This document shows, one piece after another, positions 1 to 7,684 of a stretch of DNA of 10,567 nucleotides. The position numbers and the translations under genes were made by a program. The notes beneath the pieces are model-generated. The model worked only from the letters and a program-made list of their open reading frames with translations. It ran no database searches and was not told the DNA's origin. Source of the DNA: Sphingobacteriales bacterium (lineage in GTDB: Bacteria; Bacteroidota; Bacteroidia; Sphingobacteriales; Sphingobacteriaceae); assembly GCA_947478655.1 (NCBI GenBank), contig CANJWU010000025.1, forward strand, positions 1-10,567. The letters run 5' to 3'. Within the stretch, counting starts at the first letter, position 1, and every line of letters begins with the position of its first letter.

Positions 1-48
1 ATTGTAATTCAGAAAATTATCCTTCATATTCAAATTTCGTATAAAAAT

Positions 49-73
49 ACTTATTGTATTTTGTACAATAAGT
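49..73. repeat. Perfect 10-bp inverted repeat with 5-bp spacer
   Basis: The left arm ACTTATTGTA (49-58) and right arm TACAATAAGT (64-73) are exact reverse complements around the spacer TTTTG. It lies 71 bases before the first start codon of the operon. The structure is seen directly, but its role is inferred. It could be an operator for a dimeric regulator of the maltose operon. It could also be a weak hairpin ending an upstream plus-strand gene, although no clean T-tract directly follows the right arm and the stem is mostly A/T. I favour an operator, but only weakly. Confidence 0.5.
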
Positions 74-127
74 GATAAATTGCAATTTTTAGAATTATCT
101 TAATTTAAACGTAAACATAACTAATTT

Positions 128-143
128 TTTATAATATTATAAA
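128..143. repeat. 16-bp all-A/T palindrome abutting the first start codon
   Basis: TTTATAAT followed by ATTATAAA is a perfect palindrome ending two bases before the ATG at 145. It includes a TATAAT-like hexamer. Because it is pure A/T in very A/T-rich DNA, chance is a real explanation. Unstructured A-rich leaders before start codons are normal in Bacteroidota. Confidence 0.3.
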
Positions 144-144
144 T

Positions 145-1008
145 ATGTATTTAATAGCAGAAAGTGGCTCGACAAAATGTGATTGGATGTTGGTTGATCA
201 ACAAGGGAATTACATGGATTTATACAAAACAATTGGTTTTAATCCCTTTTTTCATAACAAAGAATTTATTTGCAATGAGTTAAATAAAGAGAAAGGATTA
301 ATGCATGTTGCACCTAAAGTAACGAGGGTTTATTTTTATGGAGCAGGATGTTCGAGCGATCATTATACTGGCATTGTAAAATCAGCCTTAACCATTATTT
401 TTCCGAATGCCGAAATAGTAGTAGACCACGATATGTTATCTGCGGCATTTTCTACCTATGATGGCGAGCCTTGTATTACTTCTATTATTGGAACAGGATC
501 TAACTCTTGTTATTTTGATGGAGCGGTAGTAACAGAAGAAGTGCCAGCGCTTGGTTATATTTTAGGAGACGAAGGAAGCGGAAGTTATTTTGGAAAAAAA
601 TTATTAACGGCATTTTTATATAAAAAATTACCAGCAGTCATTGCGACAGATTTAGTAAAAGAGTTTAATATTTCGAAAGCGATGATTTTCGAAAATGTTT
701 ACGAAAAGCCTAACGCAAACGTATACCTGGCAAGCTTTACAAGATTTATAGGCAAATACAAAGAAGAACCATTTGTAAAAGATATGTTAATACAAGGCAT
801 GCGAGATTTCTTAGTCAATCATGTATGTTGTTTTGAAAACTACAAAGAATTACCGGTTCATTTTATTGGTTCGGTTGCATTTCATTTTCAAGATGAATTA
901 GCTATTGCAGCAAAAGAATTAGATGTGAGAATGGGTAGAATTATTAAACAACCCATTAAGAATTTAGTTGATTACCATATTCAATATATTTTTCCAAAAG
1001 TATCCTAA
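145..1008 (+). CDS. BadF/BadG-type (NAGK-like) sugar kinase, possible glucokinase
   Basis: This 287-residue cytosolic ATPase belongs to the BadF/BadG/N-acetylglucosamine kinase branch of the hexokinase/Hsp70/actin fold. Visible motifs are phosphate-1 AESGSTKCDW (5-14), the probable catalytic-aspartate segment VVDHD (92-96), phosphate-2 IIGTGSNS (114-121), the family hallmark LGDEGSGSYFG (140-150), and an adenosine-site motif IGSVAFHF (241-248). The length matches the usual ~280 residues of Bacteroidota members. The ATG at 145 gives a start right at the phosphate-1 strand, as expected. The stop overlaps the start of the beta-phosphoglucomutase gene by one base, which suggests translational coupling. 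Family knowledge says these enzymes phosphorylate GlcNAc or related hexoses with ATP. The operon context suggests that it phosphorylates the glucose released by maltose phosphorylase, which is inference. The family assignment is secure; the substrate is not. Confidence 0.9.
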   Translation: MYLIAESGSTKCDWMLVDQQGNYMDLYKTIGFNPFFHNKEFICNELNKEKGLMHVAPKVTRVYFYGAGCSSDHYTGIVKSALTIIFPNAEIVVDHDMLSAAFSTYDGEPCITSIIGTGSNSCYFDGAVVTEEVPALGYILGDEGSGSYFGKKLLTAFLYKKLPAVIATDLVKEFNISKAMIFENVYEKPNANVYLASFTRFIGKYKEEPFVKDMLIQGMRDFLVNHVCCFENYKELPVHFIGSVAFHFQDELAIAAKELDVRMGRIIKQPIKNLVDYHIQYIFPKVS

Positions 1009-1667
1009 TGCTAAAGGCTTGTATTTTTGATTTAGACGGTGTATTAGTTGATACCGCTAAGTATCATTTTATTGCATGGCAACGATTGGCCAATCATTTA
1101 AATGTTGAATTTACCGAATCGGATAACGAACAATTGAAAGGATTGAGCAGAGATGCTTCTATTACTTATATTTTAAATAAAGGAAATATTTTGTTGTCTG
1201 AACAAGACAAACAAAATTATATGGCTCAAAAAAACGATTGGTATTTAGCACTTGTCAATACCATGAACGAATCAGAATCCTTAGCCAATGCCAAAGAGCT
1301 ACTAATTAATTTAAAACAGCACAATGTGCTGATAGCACTTGGTTCTGCTAGCAAAAATGCTAGGCTTATATTAGAGAAGACGGGCCTGCTTGGTTATTTT
1401 GATAGCATTGTCGATGGTACCCGAACTTCAAAATCAAAACCAGATCCAGAAGTTTTTTTAACTGCAGCATCAGATTTAAAGATTAACCCTAACGAAGCCA
1501 TTGTTTTTGAAGACGCAATTAGTGGAATTCAAGCAGCAAACGATGGCGGTTTTTTATCTTTAGGAATAGGCGAAGCCCAGGTTTTAACACAAGCTGTTTG
1601 GGTTTATCAAGATTTAACAAGCTTAAATTTTCAAGTCCTAGCAAATTTATACAACAGTAAAAATTAA
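1008..1667 (+). CDS. pgmB: Beta-phosphoglucomutase (HAD superfamily)
   Basis: This 219-residue cytosolic HAD phosphotransferase converts beta-D-glucose-1-phosphate to glucose-6-phosphate through a beta-glucose-1,6-bisphosphate intermediate. The HAD motif I FDLDGVLVDT (7-16) supplies nucleophile Asp8 and acid/base Asp10. The cap-domain motif LKGLSRD (43-49) contains the phosphate-binding Arg48. Motif II is GSASKN (112-117), motif III is Lys144 in SKPDPEVF, and the Mg-binding motif IV is VFEDAISG (166-173) with Glu168 and Asp169. The spacing closely follows the Lactococcus lactis enzyme. The DTAKYHFIAW segment after motif I (15-24) is typical of true beta-PGMs rather than generic HAD phosphatases. 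Its position directly before a GH65 phosphorylase, whose product is beta-glucose-1-phosphate, fixes the role. The start overlaps the previous stop (TAATG). Confidence 0.95.
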   Translation: MLKACIFDLDGVLVDTAKYHFIAWQRLANHLNVEFTESDNEQLKGLSRDASITYILNKGNILLSEQDKQNYMAQKNDWYLALVNTMNESESLANAKELLINLKQHNVLIALGSASKNARLILEKTGLLGYFDSIVDGTRTSKSKPDPEVFLTAASDLKINPNEAIVFEDAISGIQAANDGGFLSLGIGEAQVLTQAVWVYQDLTSLNFQVLANLYNSKN

Positions 1668-1672
1668 TCAGC

Positions 1673-3952
1673 ATGAAAAAATATTTTTCTGAAAATGAAT
1701 GGCAAATTATTGAAAATGGATTTGATCCAAATTTTCACGAATCGGCCGAAAGTATTTTTAGTATAGGTAATGGCAAGATGGGTCAAAGAGGCATGTTCGA
1801 AGAGCAGTACTCTGGCAAATCTTTGCAGGGCTCTTATGTTGCGGGGGTATATTATCCAGATAAAACCAGAGTAGGTTGGTGGAAAAATGGTTATCCCGAA
1901 TATTTTGCAAAAGTATTGAACAGTCCAAATTGGATTGGAATGAATATTATCATAGATGACGAAGTGTTAGATTTAGCAAAATTAAAAGTGGCTAATTTTA
2001 AACGTGTGTTGGATATGCAAAGTGGTTTATTGCAAAGGAGTTTTGAGGTAGCATTTTCGGGCAATAAATTAGTAGAAGTAAAAGTAGAAAGATTCGTTAG
2101 TTGTACACACGATGAAATGGCTTGTATTAGGTATCAAATCAAGCCCCTTAACTTTTCAGGTAATTTATCATGGACTAATTTTGTCGACGGTTTAGTTAAA
2201 AATATGGATTCAAATTACGATGAAATATTTTGGGATAGGATAGCAGAGGTAGCAGAGGCAAAGCATTTAGCCATTCAAGTAAAAACAAAAAAATTAGAAT
2301 TTAGTGTAGCCGCTGGCTTCGAAATAAAATGTTTCGAAAATCAAGATTTGCAGCAAGATATTAATTATGCAACCAAACCTTGGTATGCAAATGCAGATTG
2401 GAAAATTGCCATGCAACAAGGCAAAACATATACGGTAGAAAAATTTGTATCTGTTGTGTCTAGTCTGAATTACGATACTGCAAATTTATTATCAGCATGT
2501 AAAAAAAATACGCAGCAAGCCATTCAATTAGGATACGATGCACTGCGCGAATTGCAAATAAATTATTGGCATAAGGTGTGGTCAAATTGTGATATCAAGA
2601 TTGAAGGAGATATTGCCGCGCAACAAGGCATTCGATTTAATATTTTTCAATTAAGCCAAACCTATACGGGTGTAGATGAACGTTTAAATATTGGGCCAAA
2701 AGGTTTTACAGGAGAAAAATACGGCGGTTCTACTTATTGGGATACAGAAGCTTATTGCATTCCATTTTATTTAGGTACAAGTGATCCTAAAATCTCCAAA
2801 CAATTATTGAACTATAGGTATAAGCAATTGCCTAAAGCCATTGAGAATGCGGCCAAACTTGGATTTGTAAATGGAGCTGCATTGTATCCAATGGTAACCA
2901 TGAATGGCGAAGAATGTCATAACGAATGGGAAATTACTTTTGAAGAAATTCATCGTAATGGAGCAATAGCCTATGCTATTTATAATTACGAAAATTATAC
3001 AGCCGATCAATCTTATCGTTCCGAAGGTGGTGCAGAAGTATTAACAGCTATTGCAAGATTTTGGACGCAAAGAATAACTTGGTCGGAAAGCAAAATGCAA
3101 TATGTGATGCTTGGCGTAACGGGTCCAAACGAATACGAAAACAACGTCAATAACAATTGGTATACTAATTACATTGCTTGCTGGTGTTTAAAATATACTG
3201 CACAGGTATTATCAGAATGGAAGCAGAGCGATGCCGCTGCATATGCAGATTTTGTAACTAAAGTCGCATTCGACGAAACTACAGAGTTAGCTAAATGGAA
3301 GCATATTTTTGATGCTATGTATTTTCCAATAGACCAAAACAAACAAATATTTTTACAGCAAGAAGGTTACTTAGATAAAGAGCAACTTTTGGCTAGCGAT
3401 TTAAACCCTTCCGAAAGACCAATTAATCAACATTGGAGTTGGGATAGAATTTTGCGTTCGTGTTTTATTAAACAAGCAGATGTTTTACAAGGTTTGTTTT
3501 TATTTGAAGATCATTTTGATTTGGCAACCTTAAAAAACAATTTTGATTTTTATGAACCCAGAACGGTTCATGAATCTTCTTTGTCGCCCTGTATCCATGT
3601 GATTCAAGCGGCAAAATTAGGCTATCAAGATAAAGCATACGAATTGTATTTGCGAACGGCTAGATTAGACCTTGACGATTATAATCATGAGGTGCATGAA
3701 GGTTTACATATTACAAGTATGGCTGGTACCTGGATGGCGGTGGTAATGGGCTTTGGCGGCATGAGGGTTATTGATGGATTACTTAGTTTTGCGCCCATGC
3801 TGCCTAAACAATGGAAAGGTTTTTCGTTTACCATTTGTTTTAAAGGAGCAGTTATTAAAGTGCAGGTGCAAGATCAAAAAGTAGATTTAGTTTTGCTATC
3901 TGGCAATCCAATGAGTGTACAATTGTTTAATGAAAAAATTCAACTAAATTAA
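1673..3952 (+). CDS. mapA: GH65 maltose phosphorylase
   Basis: This 759-residue inverting phosphorylase carries out maltose + phosphate -> beta-glucose-1-phosphate + glucose in the cytosol; there is no signal peptide. It shows the usual GH65 order: an N-terminal beta-sandwich (about 1-270), a linker, an (alpha/alpha)6 catalytic barrel (about 320-700) and a short C-terminal beta domain. Diagnostic stretches are GPKGFTGEKYGGSTYWDTEA (341-360), NGEECHNEWEITFEEIHRNG (411-430), and VTGPNEYENN (482-491). In the last, Glu487 matches the general acid of the Lactobacillus brevis enzyme as I recall it. KQADVLQGLF (600-609) and the phosphate-binding HESSLSPC (633-640) follow. GH65 also includes trehalose, kojibiose and nigerose phosphorylases. 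Maltose is chosen because of the co-operonic beta-PGM, amylases and SLC45-type carrier. The family is certain and the substrate very likely. Confidence 0.93.
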   Translation: MKKYFSENEWQIIENGFDPNFHESAESIFSIGNGKMGQRGMFEEQYSGKSLQGSYVAGVYYPDKTRVGWWKNGYPEYFAKVLNSPNWIGMNIIIDDEVLDLAKLKVANFKRVLDMQSGLLQRSFEVAFSGNKLVEVKVERFVSCTHDEMACIRYQIKPLNFSGNLSWTNFVDGLVKNMDSNYDEIFWDRIAEVAEAKHLAIQVKTKKLEFSVAAGFEIKCFENQDLQQDINYATKPWYANADWKIAMQQGKTYTVEKFVSVVSSLNYDTANLLSACKKNTQQAIQLGYDALRELQINYWHKVWSNCDIKIEGDIAAQQGIRFNIFQLSQTYTGVDERLNIGPKGFTGEKYGGSTYWDTEAYCIPFYLGTSDPKISKQLLNYRYKQLPKAIENAAKLGFVNGAALYPMVTMNGEECHNEWEITFEEIHRNGAIAYAIYNYENYTADQSYRSEGGAEVLTAIARFWTQRITWSESKMQYVMLGVTGPNEYENNVNNNWYTNYIACWCLKYTAQVLSEWKQSDAAAYADFVTKVAFDETTELAKWKHIFDAMYFPIDQNKQIFLQQEGYLDKEQLLASDLNPSERPINQHWSWDRILRSCFIKQADVLQGLFLFEDHFDLATLKNNFDFYEPRTVHESSLSPCIHVIQAAKLGYQDKAYELYLRTARLDLDDYNHEVHEGLHITSMAGTWMAVVMGFGGMRVIDGLLSFAPMLPKQWKGFSFTICFKGAVIKVQVQDQKVDLVLLSGNPMSVQLFNEKIQLN

Positions 3953-3963
3953 TTTTGATAAAA

Positions 3964-6303
3964 ATGAAATCGCTTAAACTAGGAATAATTGGATTATTGT
4001 TTTTTGCGCAAAATACATTTGCACAAAATGCAATTGTTGGATTGGCTAGCCCAATTCAATTGCAACCCGACAGCACGCTTGTTTTGATTTCAGATTATTT
4101 TCCATTTCAATCAACCATAGATTCGGTTAAACTTTTTGATGGATTACAGCTTGGATATCTATCTAAAGATTCCCTTATTATCAAAGGAAGCTTGACTAAT
4201 TTATACAGCACATTAGCAGTTTACATTGCCCAAGACAAATACGAAATTTTAATAAAACAATCGGCCAAAAAAAGTTTTAGCATGGACTTTAATTTGCCAA
4301 TACCAGCCAATGAATTAGCAATTAAAGGCAGTTTTTCGGCTTGGGTTGCATCGGCAAATGGTTTAAAACCTGTTGGTCCAGTGCCAAGCAATCATTGGGT
4401 TTGGGAAGCCAAGGGTATTGATCAAGGCGCGCATCAATTTAAATTAATTGCAGATGGAAAAGAGTTAGACCCCTTGGGTTTAACTACCGTTCCAAATGGC
4501 TTGGGTGGAACAAATGTGCAAATACAAGTGGGGTCTACAAATACTAGTTTGCCAATTATTGCTACTAAAACTTTTGTGAATAATAATATTATTTTAACGG
4601 CTTCAAATTGCACACAAGTTTTTTGTTTTTGGCAAAATCAATTAATATATCATAGTACCAAAGTAAAGTCTGAAATAAAATTTGCTATTCCTGCTTTTGC
4701 AAAAGAATTAGATAGAAGTTTTATTAGGGTTTATGCAGCCAACGAAAATACGGTTTCGAATGACCTATTGATTCCATTAGCAAAAGGACAGGTGCTAAGC
4801 AGTACAGCAACATTAGAGCGCAGCGATTTACATGCGCAAATTTTGTACTTTCTAATGGTTGATCGTTTTGTAGATGGCGATACCACCAATAATCCTAAAC
4901 GATTAGCCGATGTGTTGCCCATTGCAGATTATATGGGTGGCGATTTACAAGGGGTTAGTCAAAAAATAAAACAAGGTTATTTCGATGACTTAGGAATCAA
5001 TGCCATTTGGTTATCGCCCATCTCAGAAAATCCAGCAGGTGCATTTGGTTTTTGGAATAAAGGAGTCACTACCAAATTTTCTGGTTACCATGGTTACTGG
5101 CCTACTTCTTATTCAAAAGTCGACGCAAGATTTGGAACAAACCAAGGTTTTCAATCATTGATTACTACTGCCCACGAAAAACAATACAATGTAATTTTAG
5201 ATTTTGTTGCCCATCATATTCATACCGATCATCCATTATATAAGCAACATCCAGAATGGGTTACCCCATTGTATTTGCCCGATGGTTCTATGAATACAGA
5301 GCGGTGGGATGATTACCGTTTAACCACTTGGTTCGATACTTTTTTGCCCACTTTATTAATGGAAAAAGAAGCCGTAAGAGAAGTTGTTTCTGATTCTGTT
5401 TTATTTTGGATGAAAAATTTTGACATTGATGGATTTAGACATGATGCAAGTAAGCATGTGCCCGAAGATTTTTGGCGTTTATTGACTAAAAAAATTAAGC
5501 GAATTCAAGAAGAGAAAAAAAGAAATAACTTTTTTCAAATTGGGGAAACCTATGGAAGCCCTGCTTTAATTGGATCTTATGTTAATTCTGGAGAAATGGA
5601 TGGGCAGTTTGATTTTAATTTATACGATGCGGCAGTGAATGCATTTGCAACTAATGGAGATGCAGCAAAAGATTATAAGCAATTGGCTTTAACATTAAAT
5701 CAAAGCAGCCATACTTATGGCAGTCACCATTTAATGGGCAACATAACAGGCAATCAAGATAAGCCTCGATTTATTTCTTTAGCAGATGGATCGGTGAGTA
5801 ATGCAGGAGATACCAAATTGCAAGGTTGGACCAATCATATTCAAAACAAAGGTGATTTAGGTTTTGATAAATTAGCCCAAATGATGGCCTTTAATTTAAC
5901 CGTGCCTGGTGTTCCGGTTATTTATTATGGTGATGAAATAGGCATGCCGGGAGCCAACGATCCAGATAATAGACGCATGATGCAATTCAGCAATCTAAAC
6001 GAAAATCAGCTGAAAATGAAAGAAATAACTAAGCAATTAATAGATTTTAGACGCAATAAATTAGAGTTAATTTACGGAGAACTTACTATATTGCCTATTC
6101 ATGAAAATGTATTTGCTTTCGAAAGAAATTATTTTGGTAAAAAAACAATTGTTATTTTTAGTAAAACAAAGCAAACAATTAAATTGCCATTGACCGATGC
6201 ACTTACTTGGACTAGTCAATTGGAACATCAATTAACAAAAGATAAAAAAAGTATTACCCTATCCTTAAAAGTAAACGATTTTGAAATTATCAGTAATTAT
6301 TAA
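3964..6303 (+). CDS. Secreted multidomain GH13 alpha-amylase-family enzyme with CBM48-like domain
   Basis: This is a 779-residue exported alpha-glucan hydrolase. I chose the ATG at 3964 over an in-frame TTG at 3955 because it gives a clean signal peptide (MKSLKLGIIGLLFFAQNTFA, cut before QN at 20/21). An N-terminal E-set-like region (about 21-110) is followed by a CBM48/AMPK-type glycogen-binding module (about 115-190), recognised by IKGSFSAW, GAHQFKLIADGKELDP and NGLGGTNV. A further Ig-like region (about 195-270) precedes the GH13 barrel (about 290-690) and a C-terminal beta domain. Catalytic residues by motif are nucleophile Asp494 (DGFRHDASKH), acid Glu528 (FQIGETYG) and Asp599 (GNQDKPRF). 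Two usually conserved positions differ: region I reads DFVAHH, not DxVxNH, and region IV has GNQD, not NHD. It probably acts on starch or maltodextrins in the periplasm or outside. There is no lipobox Cys. Linkage specificity cannot be read from sequence. Confidence 0.9.
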   Translation: MKSLKLGIIGLLFFAQNTFAQNAIVGLASPIQLQPDSTLVLISDYFPFQSTIDSVKLFDGLQLGYLSKDSLIIKGSLTNLYSTLAVYIAQDKYEILIKQSAKKSFSMDFNLPIPANELAIKGSFSAWVASANGLKPVGPVPSNHWVWEAKGIDQGAHQFKLIADGKELDPLGLTTVPNGLGGTNVQIQVGSTNTSLPIIATKTFVNNNIILTASNCTQVFCFWQNQLIYHSTKVKSEIKFAIPAFAKELDRSFIRVYAANENTVSNDLLIPLAKGQVLSSTATLERSDLHAQILYFLMVDRFVDGDTTNNPKRLADVLPIADYMGGDLQGVSQKIKQGYFDDLGINAIWLSPISENPAGAFGFWNKGVTTKFSGYHGYWPTSYSKVDARFGTNQGFQSLITTAHEKQYNVILDFVAHHIHTDHPLYKQHPEWVTPLYLPDGSMNTERWDDYRLTTWFDTFLPTLLMEKEAVREVVSDSVLFWMKNFDIDGFRHDASKHVPEDFWRLLTKKIKRIQEEKKRNNFFQIGETYGSPALIGSYVNSGEMDGQFDFNLYDAAVNAFATNGDAAKDYKQLALTLNQSSHTYGSHHLMGNITGNQDKPRFISLADGSVSNAGDTKLQGWTNHIQNKGDLGFDKLAQMMAFNLTVPGVPVIYYGDEIGMPGANDPDNRRMMQFSNLNENQLKMKEITKQLIDFRRNKLELIYGELTILPIHENVFAFERNYFGKKTIVIFSKTKQTIKLPLTDALTWTSQLEHQLTKDKKSITLSLKVNDFEIISNY

Positions 6304-6304
6304 T

Positions 6305-7681
6305 ATGAAAAAAACACTTTTAGCATTATTCATCAGCTTGGCAAGTTTCATTACTTCCAACACCTCTGCGCAAATTGTACATCCTAAATGGGCCCAAAAT
6401 GCAGTAGTATACGAAATAAATGTAAGACAGTTTTCGGAGTCTGGTAAAATTACTGCGGTAATAGATCAACTAGACAGGTTGAAAGGTTTAGGAGTAGATA
6501 TTTTATGGTTGATGCCTTTGCATCCAATAGGAGAAGAGAATAGAAAAGGAACTTTAGGAAGCTATTATAGTGTAAAAGATTATAAAGCTTTCAATCCAGA
6601 ATTTGGATCCGAAGGTGATTTCGAAATGTTTATGAAAAAAGCACATCAATTAGGTTTTAAAGTGATCATTGATTGGGTGGCCAACCATACGGCTTGGGAT
6701 CATGCCTGGATTAAACAACATCCAGACTGGTACGAGAGAGATGCAACAGGTAAAATTCAATCGCCATATGATTGGACAGATGTAGCTAAATTAAATTATG
6801 CTTCAAAACCAATGAGAGCAGCCATGACAGAAGCGATGAAACATTGGGTAAGTAAATATGATATTGATGGATTTAGATGCGATGTCGCTTTTTTAGTACC
6901 TGTTGATTTTTGGAATGAAAATAGAAAAGCCTTAGAAAAAATTAAACCGATGTACATGCTTGCAGAGATGGAAGCCAATAACGACATCAATAAAACACCT
7001 GCTGCATATTACGCTTCTGCTTTTAATGCAAGCTATGCTTGGACATTTATGGGTGCCTCTGCAGATTTAGTTGCAGGAAAAAAATCGATGAATGAATTTA
7101 AATCAATCATGCAAAAAAATTATGCCGAATTACCTGCGAGTATGCATAAATTATTTTTCTTAACTAACCACGACGAAAATACATGGAATGCTACCATTCA
7201 AGAACGTTATGCTGAAAATTGGAAAGGCATTGCTGCACTAGTTTATACCTTGCCACAAAGTTTACCTTTAATGTATACAGGAGAGGAAGCAGGATTAGCA
7301 AGACGCTTAAAGTTTTTCGAAAAAGACCCTATTAAATATACCGAATGGAATGATACTTCAAGGTATTCATTCTATAGAAGTTTAATTAATTTACATCATA
7401 CACAGCCAGCATTGAAAAACAATCAAGCAGGCAGCAAGTTTGAAGAGTTCAATTTACTTGAAGAGAATACAGGTTTAGTATACGCATACAAAAGAACTTT
7501 AGGCAAGTCTGAAGTTATTGTAATGATAAATCTTGCGCAAGAAACTGCACATTTTAATATAGAGGGACTAAAAATAGAGTTGAATAAATACCAATCAATA
7601 GCTAGTTCAGCAATTGATGAATTTCGCTTCAACGAACAAATTGAAATGCCACCTTATTCTTTCCTTATTCTGCATAAATAA
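6305..7681 (+). CDS. Secreted GH13 alpha-amylase, single-domain type
   Basis: This is a 458-residue exported alpha-amylase-family hydrolase. The ATG at 6305 is preferred over an upstream in-frame TTG at 6281. It lies one base after the previous stop and opens a standard signal peptide that ends ...SNTSA|Q (22/23). The mature protein starts almost directly with the (beta/alpha)8 barrel (AVVYEINVRQFS at 33-44), with no carbohydrate-binding module. Region I is DWVANH (123-128), region II is DGFRCDVAF with nucleophile Asp193, region III is MLAEME with acid Glu221, and region IV is FLTNHDEN with Asp290. All four match the canonical pattern, and a short beta domain closes the protein. It likely trims maltodextrins to maltose for the transporter encoded next. 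It differs strongly from the preceding GH13 gene, so the pair is not a recent duplication. Confidence 0.92.
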   Translation: MKKTLLALFISLASFITSNTSAQIVHPKWAQNAVVYEINVRQFSESGKITAVIDQLDRLKGLGVDILWLMPLHPIGEENRKGTLGSYYSVKDYKAFNPEFGSEGDFEMFMKKAHQLGFKVIIDWVANHTAWDHAWIKQHPDWYERDATGKIQSPYDWTDVAKLNYASKPMRAAMTEAMKHWVSKYDIDGFRCDVAFLVPVDFWNENRKALEKIKPMYMLAEMEANNDINKTPAAYYASAFNASYAWTFMGASADLVAGKKSMNEFKSIMQKNYAELPASMHKLFFLTNHDENTWNATIQERYAENWKGIAALVYTLPQSLPLMYTGEEAGLARRLKFFEKDPIKYTEWNDTSRYSFYRSLINLHHTQPALKNNQAGSKFEEFNLLEENTGLVYAYKRTLGKSEVIVMINLAQETAHFNIEGLKIELNKYQSIASSAIDEFRFNEQIEMPPYSFLILHK

Positions 7682-7684
7682 TTT

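Noticed and set aside
56..63. Possible Bacteroidota -7 promoter element (GTATTTTG)
   Set aside because: It is one base off the TAnnTTTG spacing and no TTG box sits at a fitting distance upstream, so I do not call a promoter.
104..117. LacI-type half operator around AAACGTAAAC
   Set aside because: It has the central CG, but the two halves match at only about four of seven positions, which is too weak to call an operator.
2804..3010. Open frame on the minus strand inside the maltose phosphorylase gene
   Set aside because: It is antisense to a strongly conserved coding region and has no recognisable motif. The same applies to the short opposite-strand frames within the GH13 and transporter genes.
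3955..3963. TTG start for the large GH13 gene
   Set aside because: The ATG at 3964 gives a normal signal peptide, and TTG would add only three residues. The same reasoning rejects TTG at 6281 for the next gene, where it would overlap the preceding coding region and displace the signal peptide.
5425..6877. Identical 15-base stretch ATTGATGGATTTAGA in both exported GH13 genes (5425-5439 and 6863-6877)
   Set aside because: It encodes the shared family motif IDGFR around the nucleophile. Codon identity is explained by protein conservation and A/T-rich codon choice, not by a repeat element.
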